From assembly GCA_014621425.1 (NCBI GenBank), contig JAANBB010000176.1, forward strand, positions 1 to 64,000: DNA of 64,000 nt, read 5' to 3'. Position numbers and translations under genes: made by a program. Positions 20,713 to 31,443 of this stretch are shown here, one piece after another. The notes beneath the pieces were generated by a model. The model was not told where the DNA came from, ran no database searches, and saw nothing but the letters and a program-made list of their open reading frames with translations. The DNA is from Cylindrodendrum hubeiense. Lineage: Eukaryota > Ascomycota > Sordariomycetes > Hypocreales > Nectriaceae. The first letter of the stretch is position 1; the number at the start of each line of letters is the position of its first letter.

Positions 20713-23700
20713 CTAGAGCACAGAATCTAAATCTTGGGAGGGGACACCCAATGAAATTCTCGCTTCACGGATTGCATCTCTTATCGGAGCAAGGGGGATG
20801 TTTCTCTGAACCCCCATAATGCTAAGAACAGAAGCTTCTCCATCAGCGCACCATGTTCGATGATCTGAAAAGCTCTTTATGTACCATGTTTTGTACAATT
20901 TAGCAAAAGCTTGACTGCCTATTTCGGCAAGAAATGAAGTGAATCTTTCATCCGATATCGCCAACTGCTCGTTGAGAATTGTTGCCGCAGGAGACCAAAA
21001 CTCCTCCTTTGGGTGCATCAACATGGCCCCTAGTCTTTGAATGACCGGCTCGGAAAGAGTCGGTTGCTGCTTCAGAATCTCCGCTACAACGTTTGCATCC
21101 AAATCTTCTAATTTGGCCATCAACTCCTCAGAGATGTTTTGTGGCAGTGCCGACTCCTGCGTGCTCAGTATGTTTGCTGCTGAGGCCCGAATTTGCCATT
21201 TTGGATCTTTCAACAATGCTGCGACCTTTTGAAGGACCCTGCCAGAGAGAGGTACCGGTTGGTTGCCCAATATGGATCGCGCAGAGGCCCGATGTTTTTC
21301 ATCGGGACTATTTAAAAGATCCGCCACCTCTTCAAGGATATCTGCCGATGGGGCAGACTTCTTTCCGACCAGGGCGTTTTCCACAGACAGCTGTATGTAT
21401 GGGTTTGGGTGCCCCAGCAAGTTCATTATCTGTGACTGGATTCCAGGCTGTATGTCTATTTGAGACTTCACGGCCTCTACCGCAAAGGATTTAACTCTGT
21501 CGCTCGGGTCTGTCAACAGGGCTACCATTTTGCTCAGAACATTCTCTGGCAGAGCCGGCTGCTTGCTCAAGATGAATGCTACGTCAGCCTGGATTTGCTT
21601 GTCGGTATCATCAAGTAGCTCGGCTACTTTTTCGACCATCTTGTCAACGAGATGCGGCTTCTTGCTGAGGATATCCTTCGCCGCATTCCGGCGCCCCAAG
21701 TCTGGGCTTTTTAGCCAGTTGAGAAGCTGTTCAAGGATCGTAGGCGGCAACACGTGCTGGTTTTCTAATATGGATTGCTCGGCGCAATTTCGTGATCGAT
21801 TTCCAAGCCGCCGTTGTATCACTTTCTGCAGGGTCTGTTCTGACAAGGATGACTGTTTCTTCAAGGCCCCCATTGCATTCTCTTGTCTGTCTGGGTCATC
21901 AAGCAACGCCACGAGATCTTTAACAATGGCTGGTGGAAATCCCGAGTGATTACCTAGGATTGTCGACGCGGAAATTCGGATGTTTGGATGAGAATCTTTC
22001 AAAAGCGTCAACAACTTCTGGAGGATCTCGGTCGGTAAAGCTTCCTGATCTGACAAGGAGTCCTCCACAGCAGATGATTCGATATCAGGGTCGCACTCAA
22101 GAATAGACACAATTTCTTCAAGGAGATCGAGGCGTCCCGGCTGGGAACTCAACAGCGTCGCGGCAGAATTCTGGACGGCTTCGACGGGATGCGTTAGCAT
22201 TGCCAAGAGGTCTTTCTCGGTCTCTCTGGAGCGATTCGGCTGCTTGATCACTGCCCGCTCCAAATGATATGAGCTTGATTCCTCTGGATCCTGTAGCAAG
22301 GTCAACACCTCGTGAATGATCTTCTCTGATAGAAATGACTGAGACTCGAAGATTTGTGCCACCTGGGAGCAAAGGTCTCCATTTAGATGCTGAAGTGTAC
22401 TTGCGATCTTCAGTAGAGAGTCCTCCGGTAGAGCTGGATGACCTGTTAAGATTCCGGCTGCGACCAAGGATATGTCCCCTTTTGGCGTTTCTAGGAAAGC
22501 AACTAGCTCCTCAACGATGTCATCGGGCAAGTCTGCCGGCGGGCTCAAGATCATTTCTGCGAAATGCCTAATCTTCCGATCCGCATCTTGCAGCAGTGAC
22601 ACCGCAAGATGGAGCATCTGCCGTGGGAACGCGTTGCTATGGGCTGCAAACACGCTTAGAGCCTCGGCCTTCGAGGCTGCCGATGCCTCTTTTGCCAAAT
22701 CGCCGGTCAGGTACTTCACTATTTCTGGCGAAATTGTTGACCGGTTTCCGAGAGACATGAGAATACACTTTCGCAGCGATTCGGATGTGCCGCGTAAGCT
22801 GTCAAGCAGGATGCTCTCTGGAAATTCCAACTCAGTAGCCAGTCGGGAATATCCTAGCGGGGAACATTCGCAGACCAGCCACTGCTGTAGCTCATTCTCC
22901 AAGCCCCTGCGAAGCTCGATGAGTTTTGGGGTTTCCTGTCCTTTGCTCACTTCAGCCAGGCAATGCATCACCAACCGCTGATGTGCAGGCCCTAGCAGGT
23001 CGTAGGGCTTTGCCTGGATGATCGCGAAGAACTTCTCTACGTCCCCCCTCTTATGGAGCAGGCCGGCCACGAAGCGCCACACGATATCGAAGCGCGGGTT
23101 GTACTTCTCCCTGCCAATGAATTCTTCCACCGTTATGTCTTTGTCTTTCCGTGGGAGCGTCCCGTTCGGCCAGTGCTGAACCAGGTAGTGCGCCGCAAAG
23201 TATTCCTGATAGGTCAGATGCAAAAAGTGATAACTGCGATTCGCGACTGGGCCATCGCCAGAAGTGCGAAGAAACGAGAGCTCGCCCATATCTGACGACC
23301 ACGCCTTGGATTTGGCTTGTGGGAGATGCTTGATCAGCAGCTCATGTTGGCGCCAGAACTGATCCTGATATGTCGAGTCAAATTCTTGTCTGTTGTCGCA
23401 GAGCCCATCAAATGCGAGGGCCTGTAGCATGTTGATTTCGCCTCGCACCAAGGACTCGACGTCGCTGGCGTTGGAATTCCAAGCGTCACTCATTCCGATA
23501 GGCTTTGAATTCCCTCGAGACTTTTCTAGATGAACCACATCCTTCTTCCATATCGCCTGCTCAATAGCACTGTACAGTTCGGTCATGGTTTGGGGGATCC
23601 TGGTGGGGTCGAAAGCCTGGGCCTCGAAGGTGTAACAAAGTGCATCCAGCTGAACGGGGATGCGCGCCAGTCCTTCAACTACCGGGTGGCTACCTATAAA

Positions 23701-25921
23701 GTCTTGGATTTTGGCTGCGGCTGCTTTGTCGATGATGACGGCTTCAATATACTGCTTCACTTGGTCGGGGTAGAACCCAATTGTCTCAAAACTCTGGTCC
23801 GGGGGTTTCAACAGGTCTTTGTTGAAGGCGTACGGTCGTGTGGTGATGATGACTCGATGCTTAGGTTCATTTAGGAGGGACATAAGCAATTCGGAGTTCT
23901 TATCAGACACCTCGTCGTACACTTCATCCAGGCCGTCGAGTATGAAGAGCGTCTTGTTTGGGTCCTGTTCGAAGTTTTCAAACAATGCATCCGCGAGGAG
24001 CTTTTCATCTTGGAAATACTGCTTCTCTAGCAAGGTTTTGATGGTGTAATCTTTGATATCGTCGCCCTTAAGCTGGCGTAGCGGTAGCCAGATCACACGG
24101 TCAATCTTGTCGGACCACATGCCGTTGTAAATGCATTCATAAACAATTCTCTTGCACAACGTGCTCTTACCAACTCCAGCCTGCCCACTGATGAGCACAC
24201 GCTTATGTTCTGGTTTCCCTATTAACAATTCGTTAGTTCATTAGCTTGTAGAATTCCAAGTAGACACTATGGTTGAAAATCATACCTATGGGCGATGTCT
24301 GCGGGAAGATGTCGGGAAGTGAGACCCGGGTCTCCTTTTTGGGCTCCCAGATAGCCAAGCGACGTTGTAGTGAAAACTGGGACGGTTCATCCGGCTCCAT
24401 TCCATCGCCAACTTCTTTGGAAATGGCGAGGTTGATATAGCACTGTTCCATGGATAAACCGGAGCCAGTACCCAGTCTTTCTACCTTGAGCCGGGTGTGT
24501 GTCTCATTGGTGTATTTCTCTCGTATTCGTTCGTCAGCGAAAAACACCTGGGCCTCGCGACAATTCTGCCATGTTGCGTTGAGCAATTTATTCCCCGGCG
24601 GCTCGTGTCGAATCTTTTGATATCTCACACTCGCAAGGTACTTTTTTGAGCTGCCAATGTTTAGCTTGGCGCCGAGTCGCCGAGTCCAAGAAACTTTGGG
24701 TTTCGTCGAGTTTGCAACCGGCTGTGTGGTCAGAAGAATCCATTCCTGGACACGGCTAGACGTAGATGTGCGGCCGTGCTCAACCAAGAATTTGTCTAGG
24801 ACTTTGACAACGGGGTCATCTTTTCCATTCTCGTGGATTGCTTGCTCTAACTGCGCGCAGAGCCCACACAGAAAATCTTCGTTTTTTGCAGCCGAAAAGT
24901 CTGGACTCTTGAGAAGAGATTCAAGCATGCCGTGGTTTCTTGCTCGGATCATCAAATTGGTGTACCGAAGCGCAAGATACCAGCTAGACGGCTTGATCAA
25001 ATTTTTCGCGTCGCCAAGCGTTTTCGATCCCTCGGATATTAAGGTCGTGATCTTTTCAACGACCGGCTCGACCTCTTCGATAATCTTTCCAATATCCTTA
25101 ATCAGGTCCACCACTGAGCCAAGCCCCTCAAGCCCGCTCAGCAACTTGGCAGGGTTCATTGTCGTGACAGAGCTAGCTATATCGGCGGCAGCCTTGAGCG
25201 TCTTGTATGCACTATCGCCCAATTTCATCCATGGGCTGACGTCACTTTGGATGCCGCGCAAGGCCTCATTTGCATATTGTGCCGCCTGAGACAGGAGCAA
25301 CTCGTCATCATCGATAAGACCACCCAGCAGCAGCTGTAGTGGCACAACCACGTTTTCGTCGCTGAGAACCGTGCTCTTTACTTCATTCATTGTGTCCAAA
25401 ACGGCCGACAAGGTACACAACAGTTGGTATTGGATCGATTTATCCGACGTGGAACAAGCTAACTTAAGCCGGACGACGAGGCTTGAGATGACGTGTCCAA
25501 GCGGCAGCGCTGGGCCCACGAGGGAGATTTGGGAGCATTGAAGCGCCGCGTTAAAGGACACCATGATCTTAGCGTCCGGGATCTCACCGTCTGCCGAGCC
25601 CTTGCCGATAGCGCGGACAAATGCATCGAACAAACTTTCGTATTTCTCGGTATCGATATAGGGCGCCAGCGCGGCAGCCTCGACGGCGTACAGTCTGTCG
25701 TGATGGTCGATAAAGGTCTGCACCATAGAGTTTGATAGAGCTGCGAGTGCCTCAGCCTCCTTTTCGTCCCGTCGGCGTTCATGGCGTTCAGAGGACGATA
25801 GTTGCTGGCGTGAATCTTGTTGCTTCTCCGCTGCCTTATCCCTGGCTCGCTGAGAGTGCAGGTTTGTCAAACGCTGGATCAGGTCGGCCGTAGTGGCTGG
25901 TCTTTGCTTCATGGTCGCCAT
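20713..25921 (-). CDS. NLR-type receptor: coiled N-terminal domain, NACHT ATPase, HEAT-like repeats
   Basis: Two exons (25921-24286 and 24218-20713) joined by a 67-nt intron encode 1,713 residues; the splice reads FPQTSPIG|KPEHKRVLISG. The ATG at 25921 is used because the frame opens with TTG. Residues 1-545 are helical: a charged coiled segment, then a repeat-like helical region I cannot name. The NACHT domain has P-loop SGQAGVGKST (556-565) and Walker B LFILDGLDEV (636-645), with TTRPYAF as sensor and FLHLTYQEYFAAHYL further on. From about 1,075 to 1,630 there are about 18 HEAT-like repeats of 32-34 residues with consensus LPE-IL-KV--LL-DPD--IR-SA--IL. Fungal NLRs act in non-self recognition and programmed cell death; HEAT-type sensors are less usual than WD40, ANK or TPR. 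The ligand is unknown. Confidence 0.9.
20955..22640 (-). repeat. about 18 tandem HEAT-like protein repeats in the NLR
   Basis: The DNA encodes a 32-34-residue repeat. Example units begin LPTEILQKLLTLLKDSHPNI and LPENVLSKMVALLTDPSDRV. Units are clearly diverged from each other at the DNA level, unlike the near-identical repeats of rapidly evolving het genes. Confidence 0.8.
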
Positions 25922-27556
25922 GGCGCACAGCAATCCAGTATCTTTGAGACGCCTATACGAGCTTTAGCAGATGAGAAAGTCGTCAAGGGAAGTTGCGAAG
26001 TCATCGAGAACGACGTGCTTCCCCGCTTGGATTCTTTCAAGGCGACTAAGCGCCGATGCCTCGCACCAACGCTGGCCAACCGCCCCGGCCCGCAAGCTGA
26101 CCCGTCCCCTCTTCAGCCGCAGCCACCAACTCGACTAGACCGACAGCTACTTGGCTGGTTTTAGCGGGTTGCCTACTGAGTCCCTCGTATTGCAACCAAT
26201 CCTAGCCGCCACCATGGATGGAGTGGAGCGTTGCCCAATAGCCATAATTCAGCCCCATCTGTAGTAAGAGTTTAGCATGTTGCTGGATGTACCGACTGCG
26301 CCATGTTCATAAAAAGGAAATCCCTGGTTACTTCAACGTTAGAACGACTTGTATCCAAAACATGTTGTTAGATTGAAACCTGATTTTTTCAATCCTCTAG
26401 CATATCGATATCATACCCTTAGTCGGATGGGGAGTAAGATTGAGATACAACCCCTCGAGAAAGAAGTGCTGAGAGGCACCGACGATCAACACAATTATCA
26501 TGTTCAGGATCCACACTGCGTTCAATACCAAGACCACTTATTGTAAGTGCTGTACGCAATTCAACGATTACCAATCTGATTTGCGAAATAAACTGTCTGT
26601 GCTATGGTTGCGACGTATTTACACGCAGCTTAACTCATATACCACCTTCCTCATCATGGTTCCACCCCAGACACTTGCCATCACCGATAAATTGGGCTCA
26701 CTAGAAATCCATGCTCAAGAATGCTCATGGTACTAACCGATGATGATGATCGCGGACAATTTCAATCGCGATGTCTCAATCCTACCCTGTAGCTCTCAAT
26801 GACTGACTAATTGACCTTATTCAATTACTCCAACGCCGATCGGAACTTCATATAAGAGGCAGTCCGGATACAATGGGTTGAAATCCTAGCTGTAACACAG
26901 CTAAGAACGCCTATGAAGGTATCTCACATTGTAAGCCCAAGGACCCCAATTCATAGGACGGCAGATCAAGTGTCAAAAGTGGTAGAGGGGGAATGGACCG
27001 AGTATGCGGACACTCAAGATCTGGTAGACAGGTACAAATAAATGCGGAACTATGTTCATAAATGAATAAAATAATTGTAACCTTGGGGTTAGCGGAAATG
27101 CCACCGCCAAAAATCGAGTCCTGGTATAAGTTAGTGGTGCAGTTTAGAGGCACGATTGTCAGTTCCATTGGACTAGTAAGGAGTTATCTCTAGCATGCAC
27201 CACGGGTGTACGATTAATCGCGCTGTATTGATTAGTAAGAATCTGTGTACCTGGTCACTTTTGTTGCCCGTTTAAATTGTTCTTAATGTGACTCACTCTC
27301 GGGCCGATCGGCTGTCCTCGTCCTTCAAAAGCTGAGCCAGAACAGCACTTCAACTCTTTGCGCGACTAGAAACATCTCGGCAGAAGTTTGATCGGGTAGC
27401 CGATAGCCTATGAATCCATTGTACGTGTTCAATCCCATCATTCACCTACTCTTCCATACTTTTTAGCCAACACTGCGGCCGTCAATTCTCCATCGAACGA
27501 AGCCAGCTAACCACTTTTGCCCAGGGTTAAGAGAGGCAACTTGAAGATTCCGAACC
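25922..27556. promoter_or_regulatory. divergent 1.6 kb region between NLR and PNPOx-like genes
   Basis: Contains the promoters of both flanking genes. Short frames (for example 26349-26546) show no coding features. No repeat or RNA gene was recognised. Confidence 0.4.
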
Positions 27557-28228
27557 ATGGAAAATACCACTGATTCACTCAGGACTAAGCTTCGGAATAT
27601 TGCTGTGCTGAAAGGCCCATTTCCAGATGCAAACTTGGGTGCACTCCCCGATACCCCGCACGACGCCTTTGCGGTCTGGCTGGAGAAGGCCATCGTGGAA
27701 GGGGTCGCAGAACCTCACGCAATGACTCTTTCCACTGTCGACGAGAACGGCTGGCCAGACGCTCGAGTTCTTATCCTCAAGAATATTGATCATCGTGGCT
27801 GGCACTTCGCCATCAAAGCGGACAGCCCCAAAGGACAGCAGATTGCAAAGAACCAGCGTGTTGCACTCACTTTCTATTGGCCTCAGATGGCTCGCCAAGT
27901 TCGCTTGCGAGGGCGAGCCGTCCAGTTACCCGAAGAAGAGTGCATTCAAGACTTTACTGCGCGCCCGCCAGGGTCCAAGATCAGTGCCATGGCATCAAGG
28001 CAAAGCGAGGTGCTCAACACGCATGACGAACTTGCCGAGAGTCTGATTGAAGCGCAGTCAATGTTAGAAAAATCCCCCAACCATGTCATGTCAGGATGGA
28101 AGGTCTATGCCGTTGCACCGGATGTTGTTGAATTTTGGCAGGGAAAATCAGATCGCCTTCACGAAAGGCTACGATATGTGCAAATGACCGACGTAAACAA
28201 TTGGGAAAAGGAAAATCTCTGGCCATAG
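27557..28228 (+). CDS. pyridoxamine 5'-phosphate oxidase-family flavoprotein
   Basis: An intact single exon of 223 residues. The FMN-binding split-barrel pattern of PNPOx is clear: PHAMTLSTVDENGWPDARVL, FYWPQMARQVRLRGRA, PPGSKISAMASRQSEVL, and the C-terminal signature VEFWQGKSDRLHERLRYVQ followed by a Trp and LWP. The known reaction oxidises PNP or PMP to pyridoxal 5'-phosphate with FMN and O2. The length and intron-free structure resemble bacterial PdxH and the related PhzG enzymes. It could be a second PLP-salvage enzyme or a specialised oxidase; its neighbours give no clear pathway. A bacterial origin is possible but not shown. Confidence 0.85.
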   Translation: MENTTDSLRTKLRNIAVLKGPFPDANLGALPDTPHDAFAVWLEKAIVEGVAEPHAMTLSTVDENGWPDARVLILKNIDHRGWHFAIKADSPKGQQIAKNQRVALTFYWPQMARQVRLRGRAVQLPEEECIQDFTARPPGSKISAMASRQSEVLNTHDELAESLIEAQSMLEKSPNHVMSGWKVYAVAPDVVEFWQGKSDRLHERLRYVQMTDVNNWEKENLWP

Positions 28229-28578
28229 AGCAGCATGTGCTTTTAGAACGGGCATTGCCTCAAATTGGCACAACTGCATTGACAGGAAATGAGTCAAGCT
28301 AGTGCTTCTACAGCTCAGGTAAGGGGAGATCAAGTTTCCAACGGAGATACAGATGTATTTAAATGATAAAGGCTATCTAAATAGCGCTATTTATCCTAAA
28401 ATGCGTTCATTTCAAATAATCACTTGCATGAATTGAGTTGTGATTGACGGGTTCCAAGCATTTCTCGTACTCTATGCCCAAACGTGTGGATTTTCCGATG
28501 ATATGGCTCACTATATCGATGCAGTCTCTCGTCAGTATACGAACCGCTTTGTAGCTGAAAGTTATTGTGACTCACCAC
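28229..28578. other. intergenic region
   Basis: Convergent spacer with AT-rich DNA; nothing recognised. Confidence 0.4.
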
Positions 28579-28875
28579 TTAGCACCATAGCCTCTTGTTC
28601 ACTCTCGGGCAGAAACCTACAAATTGGTTGCAACAACTCGGACCAGGATTAGGATCGCGACCCTTGCCTTTGCATAGAGTAACTTGGCTATCGTACTTCG
28701 TTGATGCAATGAGTGTTCTCCCCGCACTATCAATGTTACCCAGAGAAGACTCAGTTGTACCACAATTACATGCATCCTCGAGCCATCGACAATTGTTGTT
28801 TTCATTGAATGAGCACATTGAAATGGCTCCGGTGGCGACCGTGGTGGAAAGCGCGAGAAGATTGATGAACCGCAC
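28579..28875 (-). pseudogene. small cysteine-rich secreted protein paralogue with lost ATG
   Basis: The translation aligns along its whole length with the gene at 30617-30955: (M)RFINLLALSTTVATGAIS as signal peptide, N-NCRWL, GNIDSAGRTLIAST, then cysteines and VNKRLWC. The codon matching the paralogue's ATG is GTG here, and an in-frame TGA lies just upstream, so no signal peptide can be made from an ATG. It also stops right after KRLWC, where the paralogue runs on for ten residues. About eight cysteines are kept. Either it is a recently disabled copy or it starts at a near-cognate codon. Confidence 0.65.
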
Positions 28876-30616
28876 TCTGGTGTTTTGTCTTTGGATTCAG
28901 TGATTGAATACTCAATAAGCTCCAGTTGCAGAAGTGAATGGGCAAGGGTGTTGGTTTCATTCTCGGGGGATGACATTACCGCCAGGAATTTATATACATC
29001 CGGCAGTATCATGATTGGAGACTACAAAGATCCCAGTCCAAAAGTCGGTCAGATACTGAAACCCTCGACGGATCTATCTACGAGTTTGTTGCTAGTCGGC
29101 CCGGGGCTGCATAGGACTTATGTGAGGATTTGCAAACGAGCCGGGGAAAATTAATAACGAGTGTTGCCTCCAACATCAGAAAGGTATGCACGTACGTCTA
29201 TTCGCCTTACCAGAATAAAGTATCTAGATTCCTGCTACAAGTGTTGCGATTTACCATTGATTGTTCAATTGGAGAAGGGCCAAGAGTATAATGCCGCTTG
29301 TAAAGACGCCCCTCTCCTCTTCCATAGGTACTTTCCCGTAGATTTCGATAATACCCATTCCGGAGAAAGTTTCGTTGATTTGATCATATTTATCGAGTGG
29401 TTGAAATTGGGCAAATATGTCGGTGATCTTGACGCAGGGCCATTTGAAATATTGGACCATTTTTGGTTGAAAATGCATTTATGACGTATTATTGATTAGA
29501 ACAGGTCTCTTAGCTTTTCATTGTGGTTGGCAAGCGGCCAAATCTGAACAGAGACAACCTGAACTTTAATGTAGACCACTCAAAAGTTCTAGGCGGTGAA
29601 GATCAGACCAACTTCAGCTGCTTATTCCTCGCGACTCAGACGCAGCCGTCCGAGGGGAGGTAAGACATTGCGTCCCAAACGGGTACGGGCCGAGCTGCTT
29701 GTTCCTCCAGGCCCCGATGAAGTCAGCTGAGGGGAAGTACGACATTGCGTTCGAAACGGGTGGCCGAATTGCGGCTCAACCGCAACTTTTGGACGACTCG
29801 TCAATAATGCACTCCGGCAAATGTTCTTAGCTTAGAGGTGAGCAGATGTCTTTCTCGGCTTTTCTTCGGTATTGCATTTTCACTTCTTGAATGCTTATTG
29901 GACCCAGTGCAGTGTCAGGTATAGGTAGCTCGCTCAATGGTCAAATCGGCCCTTCTATTCCAGACGATATTTCTTTCACACTAAGCTTGCTCACCTGAGT
30001 GAGGTACCCAGACAGGCCGGTGACTATGGCTTAGCAATAAGGCACTTCACATGATGTCTTTGAGCAATTGGGAGTCCTCAAAAGAAGAGCATTGGCGTGG
30101 AATATACCCAAAGCCATTGAGTTACTAGGGACTAACAATTCCGGTTAAACGCTCTGTGTCCATCATGCAAGTATAATACCGCAGCTCATGACATTTTGCT
30201 AAAATTATTGACTCGAGTTAAATGCTTTATAGTAAGTATTCGGAAAATTAGGGTATCCTACATCTATAGGGAACCATGACGGTTATATTCATTGGTCGCG
30301 ATATATGGTGAAAGCTAAGTGAGGGTGTAGCATCAATCTTTACAGACAGATACACTGTTGTTCACTTAACCCCAACCACTCTCTACACAAATAACTTTGG
30401 GAATAAAATAGCGTAGCTCATACTCTGAATATCGGCACTAGGGTGGGTAGAGTGGCTGCTCGTACATCACTTCACCGTCGACTTACACCGAAGATAAACA
30501 AGGCCTAATGTAATGGCCGCTTACATAAGAGATAGGTTTTAGCAGTATGATATGTATTAATACTAAACAAATGTCTCACTAAACGATTAAAATCGTACGT
30601 CAGTACATGAATGATA
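28876..30616. other. AT-rich region between two effector-like paralogues
   Basis: A 1.7 kb stretch with no convincing gene. It contains an imperfect direct repeat at 29652-29693 and 29729-29767. The frame at 29161-29484 has no start context, signal peptide or family resemblance. Confidence 0.4.
29652..29767. repeat. imperfect direct repeat, about 40 bases, period 77
   Basis: Two copies start at 29652 and 29729. Both have GAGGGGA-GTA followed by GACATTGCGT, then AAACGGGT and GGCCGA, with a few substitutions. The function is unknown. Confidence 0.6.
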
Positions 30617-30955
30617 TTATTGCTTGAAACCGCTTTGACTTACTAGGTAGCACCAAAGCCTTTTTTCCCCTTCCACGCAATCAGCTCCATAGTCGTCGCA
30701 GCAATTTCTGCCAGGTAATGGGTAGCCACGCAAACCAGGTACACCACCTTGGCGGCATATAGCTCCCATATTATACCTTGACGTGCCCGTGACAAATGTT
30801 CTTCCAGCGCTATCTTTGTCATTCAAGCGAGCGGTAGTATTACCACAGAACGGCGGTGAACCGAGCCATTCACAATTTTTGCCATCCCTTTTGCAAGCTG
30901 ACAAGGCCCCGGGGGTGAGGGTCGTAGCGACGGCGAGAAGGCTAATGAGACGCAT
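30617..30955 (-). CDS. small cysteine-rich secreted protein, effector-like
   Basis: One exon of 112 residues. The signal peptide MRLISLLAVATTLTPGALSA is followed by a mature chain with about eight cysteines (KNCEWL, PPFCGN, AICRQG, RNCCDDYG, ADCVEG, LWCYL). The internal block DKDSAGRTFVTGTSRYN is shared with the copy at 28579-28875, so this is a small local family. I do not recognise a named domain. Small size, secretion and disulfides fit an effector or defence peptide. The gene lies in AT-rich, gene-poor DNA, a common setting for such genes. Confidence 0.75.
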   Translation of the reverse strand: MRLISLLAVATTLTPGALSACKRDGKNCEWLGSPPFCGNTTARLNDKDSAGRTFVTGTSRYNMGAICRQGGVPGLRGYPLPGRNCCDDYGADCVEGEKRLWCYLVSQSGFKQ

Positions 30956-31443
30956 TATCGAATTTTTTAACAGATGCGAGTTTGCGAATAGCTATACCAA
31001 ATGTGGCGATATTGGATGATAATCGATGTTGAAATTCTTTTCAAACGTTAGTTCCAGAGTCCATGGTTTCTTCATATAAGTTATGGCATTGGAATGAAGA
31101 AAAGGGAAGAATTCTCCGAGTGAAGTAGTCGGTCCGATACCGAAGACTGCTCTTGGCCGGTCCGAGAGCTTATTTATCGTCAGCCGCCCAGGACCTTGTA
31201 AGATTTATCCCTTCTTACCAGCTGTTGGATCCCAACTTACACAATCAGGCGTCCAATCACGTATCATGCAATAAAAATAAACATCGAGGGGTTCAAGCTT
31301 ACACTAGCTTCGTATTTATATGAGCTCGGATGAGGGAGCAAACTGTCAATTGACAAACGGCCGCCACTGGGCCAGACCTCCTCAAGTCGTCGCACTTTCG
31401 ATGCATCTATCCTTGGAATTTAAATTAAAATAGAGTCAATTGT
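30956..31443. other. intergenic region
   Basis: Promoter of the secreted-protein gene and 3' flank of the DUF2264 gene. No other feature was recognised. Confidence 0.4.

Noticed and set aside
29161..29484. Possible 107-residue gene on the plus strand
   Set aside because: No signal peptide, no recognisable motif, AT-rich composition typical of chance frames.
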